Source of the DNA: Lysobacterales bacterium
Lineage (GTDB): Bacteria; Pseudomonadota; Gammaproteobacteria; Xanthomonadales; SZUA-5
Direction: 5' to 3'
Length of the DNA stretch: 41,523 nt
Assembly (NCBI GenBank): GCA_022844135.1
Contig: JALHMG010000005.1
Span: forward strand, 155,691 to 197,213
Under the pieces are notes generated by a model, which was given only the letters and a program-made list of their open reading frames with translations, searched no databases and was not told the DNA's origin. Position 1 is the stretch's first letter. Every line of letters starts with the position of its first letter. Of this stretch, positions 34,176 through 41,523 are shown in pieces. The translations under genes and the position numbers were made by a program.

Positions 34176-35361
34176 TGGGCACAGCCCCAAGATTGCCCAT
34201 GGCCCAAAGACGTGAGAGCGGGTAATCCTGATTGAGCGCGAGCAACCCTTCTGTCAGCGTAATGCGCCGCACGGTCGTGTGCCCTTCGCTATTGCGCTCG
34301 ACCGCAAACAGACGAATCTCCTCGTCTTTGAGGTCCAAACCGTCGAGCACCGTCGGGCTATGTGCCGTAAACAGAAGCTGTCGATCTGGATTCGTAGCCT
34401 TTAACCATGGCGCGAGGCATTCCACGAGCCTCGTCAGCAGGCGTGGATTAAGCGCCGAATCGAGGTTATCGATGGAAAACAGCGAAGGCGAGGACGGCAA
34501 CAGGCACAGGACTGCGGCGAACAGCACATAAAGTGCGCCTTCGCTTGCATCGGCTGCCGTCAGCGTGTTGCGCGACGGCGACATGAAGCGATCCGCGAAC
34601 TTGAGCACGTTTTTGGAGCGCGGAACAGACGGCGCAAGCAGATCGCCAACGACATTGGTGACACTGACATCGCTTACCCAATCGATGAGTCCAAGTATTT
34701 CGTCGAGGCGCTCGGCATCAATGCTGCGCTTCAGCGCCTCGAACCCCTCTGCAAGACCACCGCCAGCCAGACCGACCGGAAAGCGAGTTTGCGGGTCGGC
34801 CACGATGCCGCGAAGTGCTGGCGTATTCGGCGTGTAGATCGCGTAATCCTGTAGCGCCTTCAACAGTTGCGACGCTGGGTCGTCGGGCCGAAGGTCGACA
34901 ATCTTGAGTGCTGACAATCCCCTGTTCGCGTCGAGATTTCTGGTGACGTCTTTTTTTCTACGCTCGCCCCGAACACCCCGACTCACGATCTCGACCGACC
35001 CAGAAGAGAGGGACTCAGTCTTGAAGGACCAAGCAGGCTCGGGCCTGTCGAGCGGGTTCAGCAACGACACTCGGAACGTCGCATTGGGATCACCTTCTGC
35101 TTCGAGATTGATGTGGGGTGGAATCCGCGCTCCGGAAAAAGACGTCTTGAAAAGCCGCGGCAATCCGGCGCGCACACCGTTGCGCACGATGTGCTCATCA
35201 TCCACACGTCCATCTGCAGCCGCGCCCAGGACGCCGATAGCTTCCAGCACGTTGCTCTTGCCGACACCGTTCGCGCCGATAAAGCAGTTGACGCGGCCCA
35301 GCGAGATCGACTGGTCGACGATCGACTTGAAGCCCCGGATACGAATCGTGCGCAGCCTCAT
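34168..35361 (-). CDS. ABC-type AAA ATPase (AAA15/21-like) of a TOPRIM pair
   Basis: A 397-residue SMC/RecF-like ATPase. It starts MRLRTIRIRGFKSIVDQSI with Walker A GANGVGKSN (29-37). A middle region of mostly helices has a signature-like stretch (NTLTAADASEGALYVLFAAV). Walker B is FSIDNLDSALNPRLL and the H-loop LLFTAHSPTVLDGL. The Walker B region reads IDNLD where many relatives have IDEPE or IDEIE, so the usual catalytic glutamate is Asn. It is first in a two-gene unit with the TOPRIM-like protein. It is a likely DNA-end or invader sensor, by analogy to OLD/PARIS systems; function is inferred. Confidence 0.82.
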   Translation of the reverse strand: MRLRTIRIRGFKSIVDQSISLGRVNCFIGANGVGKSNVLEAIGVLGAAADGRVDDEHIVRNGVRAGLPRLFKTSFSGARIPPHINLEAEGDPNATFRVSLLNPLDRPEPAWSFKTESLSSGSVEIVSRGVRGERRKKDVTRNLDANRGLSALKIVDLRPDDPASQLLKALQDYAIYTPNTPALRGIVADPQTRFPVGLAGGGLAEGFEALKRSIDAERLDEILGLIDWVSDVSVTNVVGDLLAPSVPRSKNVLKFADRFMSPSRNTLTAADASEGALYVLFAAVLCLLPSSPSLFSIDNLDSALNPRLLTRLVECLAPWLKATNPDRQLLFTAHSPTVLDGLDLKDEEIRLFAVERNSEGHTTVRRITLTEGLLALNQDYPLSRLWAMGNLGAVPNV

Positions 35362-35438
35362 GTGTCTCTCTCCAAGTCCACCAACTCAGCTGTCGTCGCG
35401 AAGTCGCGCTTCAAGTCACAACACCTCAGTCATCACGG

Positions 35439-35633
35439 TCAGTGATTCCAACAACCAGGGCTGTTTGATTCGAAGAATTCTATATGCTGAACGCCGACGC
35501 TCTGCAGTCGACGTTTTACATGGCGCGCATATTGCCGATCTTCACTGTGGACTGAGACGGCGATGCGATCTGGCGGTTGTCGACCCAGTGCTTTGAGCAC
35601 GTGACCGGCGCATCGTCCGTTCGCTTTGATCAT
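35439..35633 (-). CDS. Possible small protein or gene fragment (64 aa)
   Basis: A short frame upstream of the ATPase gene with a protein-like core (DRIAVSVHSEDRQYARHVK, RRLQSVGVQHIEFF) that reads as one strand-helix-strand unit. No recognised family and no clear ribosome-binding site. It may be a fragment of a lost gene or spurious. Confidence 0.25.
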   Translation of the reverse strand: MIKANGRCAGHVLKALGRQPPDRIAVSVHSEDRQYARHVKRRLQSVGVQHIEFFESNSPGCWNH

Positions 35634-35683
35634 ATCCGTCGCTGGTGCATGCTTGGCCTCCGTTCTACGAGCGAGATCGATTC

Positions 35684-36505
35684 ATGCGCCTGCGGGTACT
35701 GATCACCGGCGCCGGCAGTGGATTGGGCCGGGCCTTCGCGGAGTTCTATGCGGCGCGCGGCGATCGCGTGGCTTGTGTCGATATCGATGGCGAGCGTGCC
35801 GAGGAAACGCGGCAACGGTTGGCTGGCGATGGTCATGTCGCGCTGCAGGCGGATGTGGGTTCGGATGCATCGATGGCGGCGCTGAAGAATGCCGTGCTCA
35901 GCGCCTTCGATGGCATCGATGTGTTGATCAATAACGCCGGCATTGCCTGCGGCGGCGAGATTGCGCACTCGCCGCTGGCCGATTGGCAGCGCTCGATCAA
36001 CATCAACTTGATGGGCGTGGTGCGCGGCGTACGCGAGTTCGTGCCGCTGCTGGAAGCGCAGGGGCGCGGTCGTGTGATCAATGTTGCGTCCTTCGCCGGA
36101 TTAGCCGGCGCGCCGGGTCTGGGCGCATACGGCGTCGCCAAGGCGGCCGTCGTTGCGCTGAGCGAGAGTTTGCGTGCAGAACTCCATCCCAAGAGCATTG
36201 CCGTCAGCGTGTTATGCCCGAGCTTTTTCAAGACCAACTTGATGAAATCCTACGATGGTGATCCCAACGGCATGCTCGTAAGAATGGCCAGCCATCTGAT
36301 GGAGAAAAGCGACATCAATGCCGCCGATGTCGCTCAGTTTGCGGTGTCGCAAGCCGAACGCGGCGTTTTCATGCTGCTGCCGCATAAAGACACGCGGCTG
36401 CGCTGGTGGCTCAAACGCTGGCTGCCCGAGGTGTACTTCCGCCAAATCCTGAAGTACGTCGAGAAACAGCAGCGACGCGCGGCGAGTGGCGGAAAGACGC
36501 GATGA
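35684..36505 (+). CDS. Short-chain dehydrogenase/reductase
   Basis: A 273-residue NAD(P)-dependent oxidoreductase from the ATG at 35684, the one that starts the first strand (MRLRVLITGAGSGLGRAF). The Rossmann cofactor motif TGAGSGLG is present, along with D after the second strand (VACVDIDGE, favouring NAD), LINNAGIACGG, the active-site Ser in VASFAGLAGAPG, and YGVAKAAVV (YxxxK). The C-terminal extension (LRWWLKRWLPEVYFRQILKY) is basic and aromatic, possibly membrane-associated. The substrate is unknown. It stands alone, 145 bases before the SulP gene. Confidence 0.93.
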   Translation: MRLRVLITGAGSGLGRAFAEFYAARGDRVACVDIDGERAEETRQRLAGDGHVALQADVGSDASMAALKNAVLSAFDGIDVLINNAGIACGGEIAHSPLADWQRSININLMGVVRGVREFVPLLEAQGRGRVINVASFAGLAGAPGLGAYGVAKAAVVALSESLRAELHPKSIAVSVLCPSFFKTNLMKSYDGDPNGMLVRMASHLMEKSDINAADVAQFAVSQAERGVFMLLPHKDTRLRWWLKRWLPEVYFRQILKYVEKQQRRAASGGKTR

Positions 36506-36650
36506 GTCAACCAAAGCGAGCGCGAGTCATTGAATCGATGCCATCAATCCCAACGCGCAGGGCTTGCGCAGGGCAACCTCGCACTCCACCAAAGGCGAAT
36601 GCCGCTCCTGGTCGTAACGCGCTAATGTAGTCGAAACCGCCCCTCAAGGC

Positions 36651-38342
36651 ATGCGCGTGACACGATCGGAGTTCGAACCCAAACTGCTGACGGTGTGGCG
36701 CGAAGGTTACGGCCTTGGCCAGTTGCGCCGCGATGCGGTGGCTGGGCTGACCGTAGCGATTGTCGCCTTGCCATTGGCGATGGCACTGGCGATCGCCTCT
36801 GGAGCCGCGCCGGAAAAGGGTTTGTACACAGCGATCATCGCCGGCTTTCTGATTTCGGCGCTGGGCGGCAGTCGCGTGCAGATCGGTGGGCCAACAGGCG
36901 CCTTCATCCCCGTGGTGTTCGTCGTCATCGAACGCCACGGCTACGATGGGCTGGTGCTCGCAACGCTGATGGCCGGTGTGATGCTGCTTTTCGCCGGCTG
37001 GGCGCGCCTCGGCGCTTTGATGCGCTACGTCCCGCAGCCGGTGGTGACCGGCTTTACGGCGGGCATCGCGGTGATCATCTTCAGCAGCCAGTTGCGCGAT
37101 CTTTTTGGCCTGCAGATGGCGGCGGTTCCGGCCGAATTCGGACCCAAGCTTGTGGCCTTGTGGCAGGCCTCGCCGACCATCAATCTCTCCGCCCTGGGCC
37201 TGGCCTTGACATGCATCGGTGTGATTGTGGCTCTGCGCACCTGGGCGCCCAAATGGCCGGCTTTTCTGATTGCGGTGTTGGTCGGGACGCTCGCCGCGAA
37301 CCTCATCGATCTGCCGGTAGAGACCATCGGCAGCCGTTTTGGCGAGCTGCCGGGCACGATGCCCACCATTGCCATGCCGATGGTGAGTCTCGAGCGTCTG
37401 CGTACGCTGCTCCCAGATGCGTTCACGATCGCGTTTCTGGCGGGTATCGAATCGCTGCTGTCGGCCGTGGTTGCCGACGGCATGACCGGTCGGCGCCATC
37501 GCTCCAACGCCGAACTCGTTGCGCAAGGCAGTGCCAATATCGCTTCAGCGCTGTTCGGCGGCCTGCCAGCAACCGGCGCCATCGCGCGCACCGCTACCAA
37601 CGTTCGTGCCGGCGCACAAACTCCCGTCGCTGGCATGCTGCATGCGCTGTTCGTACTGATCTTCATGCTGGCGCTGGCGCCTATGTTGAGCTACGTCCCG
37701 CTCGCAGCGTTAGCTGCGGTGTTGGTCATCGTTGCCTGGGGCATGAGCGAGATGGAGCGCTTCAAGCACTTGCTGCGCGCGCCTGTGGGCGACCGCGCGC
37801 TGTTGCTGGTGACGTTCGTACTGACGGTGACAGTCGATCTCACGGTGGCCATCGAAGTCGGCGTGGTGATGGCGGCTCTGCTGTTCATGCACCGCATGGC
37901 CAACACTGTGGAGGTGGAGAGCCATTCGAGCGCCACCGATGGCGAGGACGATGACCAGGACATGCGCGTGCGGCTGCCGCCGGATGTCGAGGCGTTTCGC
38001 ATCACCGGCCCCCTGTTCTTCGGCGCGACCAGTCATCTCGAAGATGCGCTCCGCAGCTTTCGCGATACCGGTTACCCCAAGGTTTTCATTCTGCGCACGC
38101 GTTTGATGCCGATGGTGGATGCCAGCGGCGTCAACACCCTGGAGGTGTTCACGGCGCAATTGCGCAAAGCCGGCACGCTGTTGATCTTGTCCGGCCTGCA
38201 AGCGCAACCGCAGCGCGTCCTGGCGCGCATGGGCATGACCGAGAAGCCGGGCGAACTGGTTTTCGCCAGGGACTTTGAGCACGCACTGGCCATGGCGCAA
38301 GCGCATTTGCAGCGACCAACGCCACGCCGGACGTCAACCTGA
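36651..38342 (+). CDS. SulP-family anion transporter with STAS domain
   Basis: A 563-residue inner-membrane transporter. It begins with LRRDAVAGLTVAIVALPLAM and the SulP signature region (GLYTAIIAGFLISALGGSRV, QIGGPTGAFIPVV). About 11-14 membrane segments run to residue 420. A cytoplasmic STAS domain follows at roughly 440-550 (FRITGPLFFGATSHLEDALR, LRTRLMPMVDASGVNTLE). Substrates of the family include sulfate, bicarbonate and C4-dicarboxylates; the actual one cannot be chosen here. A good match in length and order. Its end overlaps the convergent VIT gene by 9 bases. Confidence 0.94.
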   Translation: MRVTRSEFEPKLLTVWREGYGLGQLRRDAVAGLTVAIVALPLAMALAIASGAAPEKGLYTAIIAGFLISALGGSRVQIGGPTGAFIPVVFVVIERHGYDGLVLATLMAGVMLLFAGWARLGALMRYVPQPVVTGFTAGIAVIIFSSQLRDLFGLQMAAVPAEFGPKLVALWQASPTINLSALGLALTCIGVIVALRTWAPKWPAFLIAVLVGTLAANLIDLPVETIGSRFGELPGTMPTIAMPMVSLERLRTLLPDAFTIAFLAGIESLLSAVVADGMTGRRHRSNAELVAQGSANIASALFGGLPATGAIARTATNVRAGAQTPVAGMLHALFVLIFMLALAPMLSYVPLAALAAVLVIVAWGMSEMERFKHLLRAPVGDRALLLVTFVLTVTVDLTVAIEVGVVMAALLFMHRMANTVEVESHSSATDGEDDDQDMRVRLPPDVEAFRITGPLFFGATSHLEDALRSFRDTGYPKVFILRTRLMPMVDASGVNTLEVFTAQLRKAGTLLILSGLQAQPQRVLARMGMTEKPGELVFARDFEHALAMAQAHLQRPTPRRTST

Positions 38343-39023
38343 TACGCCAAACATCCATCCCACGGCCGCCGTCAGACCCATCGCCAGCGCGCCCCAAAAG
38401 GTCACGCGCAAAACCGACTTGACGATCGGCGCGCCGCCAGCGCGGGCTGCGAGAACGCCGAGAAACGCCAGGCTGGCGAGCGAGCCGAGCCCGAGGCCCC
38501 ACATCAAACCCGATGCCGGAAGCGCCAGCGCCAGCAACAGCGGCAGCAGCGCACCCACGGCGAAGGCGCCAGCGGAAGCCAGCGCCGCCTGGACGGGTCT
38601 GGCGGCGAGCGTATCGGAAATGCCCAGCTCGTCGCGACTGTGTGCCGCGAGCGCGTCGTGCGCCGTGAGTTGCGTCGCGACGCTGGCGGCCAGCGTACGG
38701 TCCAATCCCCGCTGCATGTATATCGAGACCAGCTCCTCGTACTCTTGCTCGGGGCTGGTGGCCAGTTCGGCTCGCTCGCGCTCCAGATCGGCGCGCTCGG
38801 TGTCGGACTGCGAACTCACCGATACGTATTCGCCAGCGGCCATGGACATGGCACCGGCGACCAGACTGGCCACACCTGCGACCAGAATCGCGCGCGTCTC
38901 TGCCCCTGCTGCGGCCACGCCCAGCAGCAGACTTGCCGTCGAGACGATGCCATCGTTCGCCCCCAGCACCGCCGCGCGCAGCCAGCCGCTTCGATGCGTT
39001 CGGTGCCTCTCGCCATGTCGCAT
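38334..39023 (-). CDS. VIT-family (Ccc1-like) metal transporter
   Basis: A 229-residue membrane protein. The ATG at 39023 is chosen because AGGAG lies 7 bases upstream. It carries the family hallmark LGANDGIVSTASLLLGV, GAMSMAAGEYVSVSSQSDTE and a cytoplasmic helical segment rich in acid residues (ERERAELATSPEQEYEEL), where VIT1-type proteins bind metal. Three further membrane helices follow. The family moves Fe(II)/Mn(II) out of the cytosol. It converges with SulP. Function in iron or manganese detoxification is inferred from the family. Confidence 0.92.
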   Translation of the reverse strand: MRHGERHRTHRSGWLRAAVLGANDGIVSTASLLLGVAAAGAETRAILVAGVASLVAGAMSMAAGEYVSVSSQSDTERADLERERAELATSPEQEYEELVSIYMQRGLDRTLAASVATQLTAHDALAAHSRDELGISDTLAARPVQAALASAGAFAVGALLPLLLALALPASGLMWGLGLGSLASLAFLGVLAARAGGAPIVKSVLRVTFWGALAMGLTAAVGWMFGVSG

Positions 39024-39773
39024 GGTTGTGCTCCTGGAGTGGCGCCATTTGGCCACTGCAGTCTACTCGTAAGCGCCCAAGGACTGCGTTTGGATTCAGT
39101 ATGACGATGGCCCATGGAACAACACGGAGGACATAAAGCGCTATGACGCCGCTACGGTGCGATGGTCGGCCTTGATGGCAAAGTGATTTTGGTGTTCGGC
39201 GAGTTCGACGCCCGCAACCTGGGTCATCTCCCAATGAATTCGGGGACGATCCACAAGATGACTCGCGTAGATGCACGAGAAGGTTCCCAGAACTAACTAC
39301 AGCAAGCCAGGCTTCAAGCAAGTTGCCTAGGAATTGATGTCCGGACCAGCCAAGCTCAGTCGGAATCGGGAATCGCACGTTGCGGTAGCGGCGGGGCTTC
39401 CTCCGTCGAGCATCAAGTGCCAATAAGCCCACGCCGATCAAGCGCGTCCGATGTACTCCCGCCGATTTGTCCGTACCCGAGTTATTCGCGCTCAAGGAAG
39501 CCGGCTACAAGTGCCTGAGCGCGATCGGCGTGGAGCGCAGCCTGAACGATTTGCGCGTCGTACAGGGGTCGCAACTGCAACTGATCTGCGACGAGCACAC
39601 CCTGGAGTGCGCCATCGGCGCGCTCGCGGCACGCGTACTCGCCGTCGCCTGGATCGGCGCCGAAAGCGCCTGTTCGCACCCGCACCAATCTACATAGCTC
39701 AAACCGCCGGCCTGAGCGCCGCGCCGCGTCCTGGTGTTTTCGGGCCAATCCGCTGTCGCTATCGCGCCAACGC
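39024..39773. other. 750-base stretch without a supported gene
   Basis: Several short frames exist (for example a 44-codon plus frame at 39162-39296 and a 76-codon plus frame at 39467-39697), but none has a convincing start, domain or neighbour support. I see no tRNA, CRISPR or strong palindrome. It may hold decayed gene fragments and the promoter of the VIT gene. Confidence 0.5.
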
Positions 39774-40340
39774 TCAGGCGCGCCCGGTGTACTCGCCGGT
39801 CTCGGTGTTGACGCGAATCCGCGTGCCGTTTTCGATGTACTCGGGCACGTGCACTTCAAGCCCGGTCGACAGCTTCGCCGGCTTGGCGCGCCCGGTGGCG
39901 CTGGCGCCTTTGACGTAGGGCGCGGTGTCCACGACCTCCAGTTCCACCGACTGCGGCAGTTGCAAACCGACCGGCTCGCCATCGATCAGCAGCAGCTTCA
40001 GATCCGGCAAATTGCCGTCCACCGAGTACTGCGGCAGATCGCCCACCATCGCTGGCGTGAGCGTGTATTGCGTGTAGTCCTCATTGTCCATGAACACGTA
40101 GTTTTCGCCGTCCATGTACGAGAACGCCGCCTCGCGCTTGCTGAGCTCAGCCTCGGTCATTTCATCGTCGGCGCGCAGGCTCAGATCGAGTTTGATGTCG
40201 GCGCCCACCTGGTACAGCCAGAAACGGAACGTGGTGTTGCCCCCGCGGCCCGTGGGCGCGCTGCGCTCGACCTCGCGGACCATCCAGAACTTGCCGAGGT
40301 GCTCGACAACCGTGCCGCGTTTGATGTCAGTGGCTTTCAT
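39774..40340 (-). CDS. efpL: Elongation factor P-like protein EfpL (YeiP)
   Basis: A 188-residue translation factor that helps ribosomes make difficult peptide bonds, such as at polyproline stretches. It has three beta-barrel domains as in EF-P: KOW-like MKATDIKRGTVVEHLGKFW, the central FSYMDGENYVFMDNEDYTQY, and the C-terminal VKGASATGRAKPAKLSTGL with EVHVPEYIENGTRIRVN. The tip of domain I (SAPTGRGGNTTF, R32) has arginine where EF-P carries a modified lysine, which marks the EfpL subgroup. The gene is followed downstream by the unassigned stretch and preceded by an SDR gene on the same strand. Confidence 0.94.
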   Translation of the reverse strand: MKATDIKRGTVVEHLGKFWMVREVERSAPTGRGGNTTFRFWLYQVGADIKLDLSLRADDEMTEAELSKREAAFSYMDGENYVFMDNEDYTQYTLTPAMVGDLPQYSVDGNLPDLKLLLIDGEPVGLQLPQSVELEVVDTAPYVKGASATGRAKPAKLSTGLEVHVPEYIENGTRIRVNTETGEYTGRA

Positions 40341-40399
40341 CCTTGAAACCTCAGTCGACTGCTCGTGGTTTGTTCAATGTGTTTGTTTTTTTTGCCGCA

Positions 40400-41167
40400 T
40401 CACTTGGGCTGCAAGCGCACGGCGCCATCGAGGCGCATCGTGGTGCCGTTGAGATAACGATTGCTCAGCGCAAAGCACACGGCATCGGCGAACTCCGCCG
40501 GTTCGCCAAGGCGCGACGGGAACGGCACCATCGCTTCGAGCGAGGCCTTCACGTCGGGCGGCATGCCGCCGGCCATCGGCGTCATGAAAATGCCAGGGGC
40601 GATCGTCACCACACGTACGCCAAAGCGCGCCAGCTCGCGCGCCATCGGCAGCGTCATGCCCACCACGCCGCCCTTGCTGGCGGAATAGGCCGCTTGCCCG
40701 ATCTGTCCTTCGAAGGCCGCCACCGAGGCGGTGTTGATGATCGCGCCGCGTTCGCCATCGCTCCCGGCGGCGTTGTGCTGCATCAGATGCGCACCGGCCT
40801 TGGCGACGTTGAAGCTGCCGATCAAGTTGACGCGAATGGTGGTTTCGAAATTGCTGAGCGCCATCGGGCCGGTTTTTCCGAGCACACGACCCGCGCCGAG
40901 GATGCCGGCGCAGTTGATCACCGCGTTCAGTCCACCCATCGCCGACTGCGCCGCCGCGAGCGCGGCAGTCACGCCTTCTTCGTTGGTGACATCGGTGCGG
41001 AAAAACCGCGCACGTTCACCCAATTGCGCCACCGCAGCCGCGCCTTTGTCGTCCTGCACATCGAGCAGCGCCACCGATGCGCCTTCGGCAATGAGCCGCT
41101 CGGCGACCGCAAAACCCAATCCGGAAGCGCCACCCGTAATTGCGGCGCACACTGATTTCAGTTCCAT
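40400..41167 (-). CDS. SDR oxidoreductase, 3-hydroxyacyl-CoA dehydrogenase type-2-like
   Basis: A 255-residue short-chain dehydrogenase. It has TGGASGLGFAV (cofactor loop), ALLDVQDDKG with an acid favouring NAD, VINCAGILGAGR (a variant of NNAG), NTASVAAFEGQIGQAAYSAS containing the active-site Ser and the YxxxK tyrosine/lysine, and IAPGIFMTPM. The overall pattern matches HSD17B10/3-hydroxy-2-methylbutyryl-CoA dehydrogenase-like proteins used in fatty-acid or isoleucine breakdown. Its end lies 59 bases before efpL. No other beta-oxidation genes are in the window. Confidence 0.92.
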   Translation of the reverse strand: MELKSVCAAITGGASGLGFAVAERLIAEGASVALLDVQDDKGAAAVAQLGERARFFRTDVTNEEGVTAALAAAQSAMGGLNAVINCAGILGAGRVLGKTGPMALSNFETTIRVNLIGSFNVAKAGAHLMQHNAAGSDGERGAIINTASVAAFEGQIGQAAYSASKGGVVGMTLPMARELARFGVRVVTIAPGIFMTPMAGGMPPDVKASLEAMVPFPSRLGEPAEFADAVCFALSNRYLNGTTMRLDGAVRLQPK

Positions 41168-41338
41168 TCGGGCGACTCCTGGCTATCGAGGGCGCGGAGA
41201 ATACGCCAGCCACCGCAACTTGCGCGCGCAGTGCGGCATTCGCTGGTGTGGTACAAAATTCGCGCTGGCTGTTCGCAATCCCTGCTCTTCGGCATTCCTT
41301 CTCTGCGCACAACAACGTGCTTATGCAAGGAATTCACG

Positions 41339-41523
41339 ATGAAGCGCATCGCGCTGCTGATCTCCGGGGTGCTCGCCAACGCGAGCGTATCTGCCGCAAC
41401 GTTCGTGGTGACGCAGTTCGGCGATCCGCCCGTCAACGGCTGCACTGCCAACGATTGCACGCTGCGCGAGGCGGTACTGGCCGCCAACGCTACCGCGGCG
41501 CCCGATGTGATCGTGCTGCAGAC
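41339..41523 (+). CDS. Secreted CSLREA-domain protein (3' truncated by window edge)
   Basis: The first 61 codons of an exported protein: signal peptide MKRIALLISGVLANASVSAA, then TFVVTQFGDPP, and NDCTLREAVLAANAT, which is the CSLREA motif (here CTLREA) that starts large secreted proteins with right-handed beta-helix or choice-of-anchor repeats. A plausible ribosome-binding site (AAGGAA) lies upstream. The remainder is outside the window. Confidence 0.82.
   Translation, partial: MKRIALLISGVLANASVSAATFVVTQFGDPPVNGCTANDCTLREAVLAANATAAPDVIVLQ

Noticed and set aside
36507-37526. Long minus-strand frame within the SulP gene
   Set aside because: Composition (Arg, His, Gln, Gly) is that of an antisense shadow of a clear SulP transporter.
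39162-39697. Small plus frames in the gap before efpL
   Set aside because: No ribosome-binding site, no family, and competing frames on the other strand; left unassigned.

Overview
The window is about 41.5 kb of DNA from a high-GC Gram-negative bacterium, most likely a gammaproteobacterium of the Xanthomonadales/Lysobacterales type. The lineage is inferred from an EfpL-type elongation factor, a CSLREA-domain protein, a TonB-dependent receptor and host lines near 65% GC. It joins ordinary chromosome to a patchwork of mobile-element remnants.

1-10,081 is a heavy-metal resistance block. It holds the 3' part of a copper-type P1B ATPase, a small lipoprotein, and a six-gene minus-strand operon: CDF transporter, transglutaminase-DUF3703 fusion, small membrane protein, then czcC, czcB and czcA. 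A divergent MerR-family gene sits beside the operon, and a MerR-type promoter with a 19-bp spacer and internal dyad lies upstream of the CDF gene.

10,318-15,939 is a small integrative element read on the minus strand: a tyrosine integrase, an unknown membrane-tailed protein, an orphan HTH antitoxin coupled to an unknown 275-residue protein, an AlpA-like regulator, two small unknown proteins, and a RepA-like ATPase broken by one extra base in a G8 run. 15,940-16,750 is non-coding and carries long hairpins and two perfect direct repeats (57 and 114 bp). A relic of an ArdC-type antirestriction gene follows, then an unknown gene.

17,760-24,194 is the most interesting part. It is a lower-GC cassette (about 47% on a sampled line) of two convergent operons. 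The plus operon encodes a DNPH1-like nucleotide N-glycosidase, a double nucleoside-deoxyribosyltransferase-like (NDT-like) protein, a Ppx/GppA-fold protein with an NDT-like N-terminus and substituted metal-site residues, an AAA+ ATPase with a large helical N-terminus, and an accessory nucleoside diphosphate kinase. The minus operon encodes a divergent APH-like kinase and a NUDIX hydrolase. I know of no named system with this composition. A nucleotide-based conflict (anti-phage) or signalling system is the best inference. The cassette lies between the ArdC relic and a relic joining a relaxase C-terminus to an integrase 3' end, so it probably arrived on a mobilizable element.

24,780-27,473 holds accessory genes: a small protein coupled to a leucine-rich-repeat DUF6745 protein, a WGR-STM4015 protein and a 54-residue protein. 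27,648-33,315 has a NarL-type two-component system divergent from a TonB-dependent receptor, and a secreted M35 metallopeptidase. 33,456-35,361 is an ABC-type ATPase plus TOPRIM-like pair resembling OLD/PARIS-like defence modules. 35,684 to the end is ordinary chromosome: two short-chain dehydrogenases, a SulP transporter, a VIT-family transporter, EfpL, and the start of a secreted CSLREA-domain protein.
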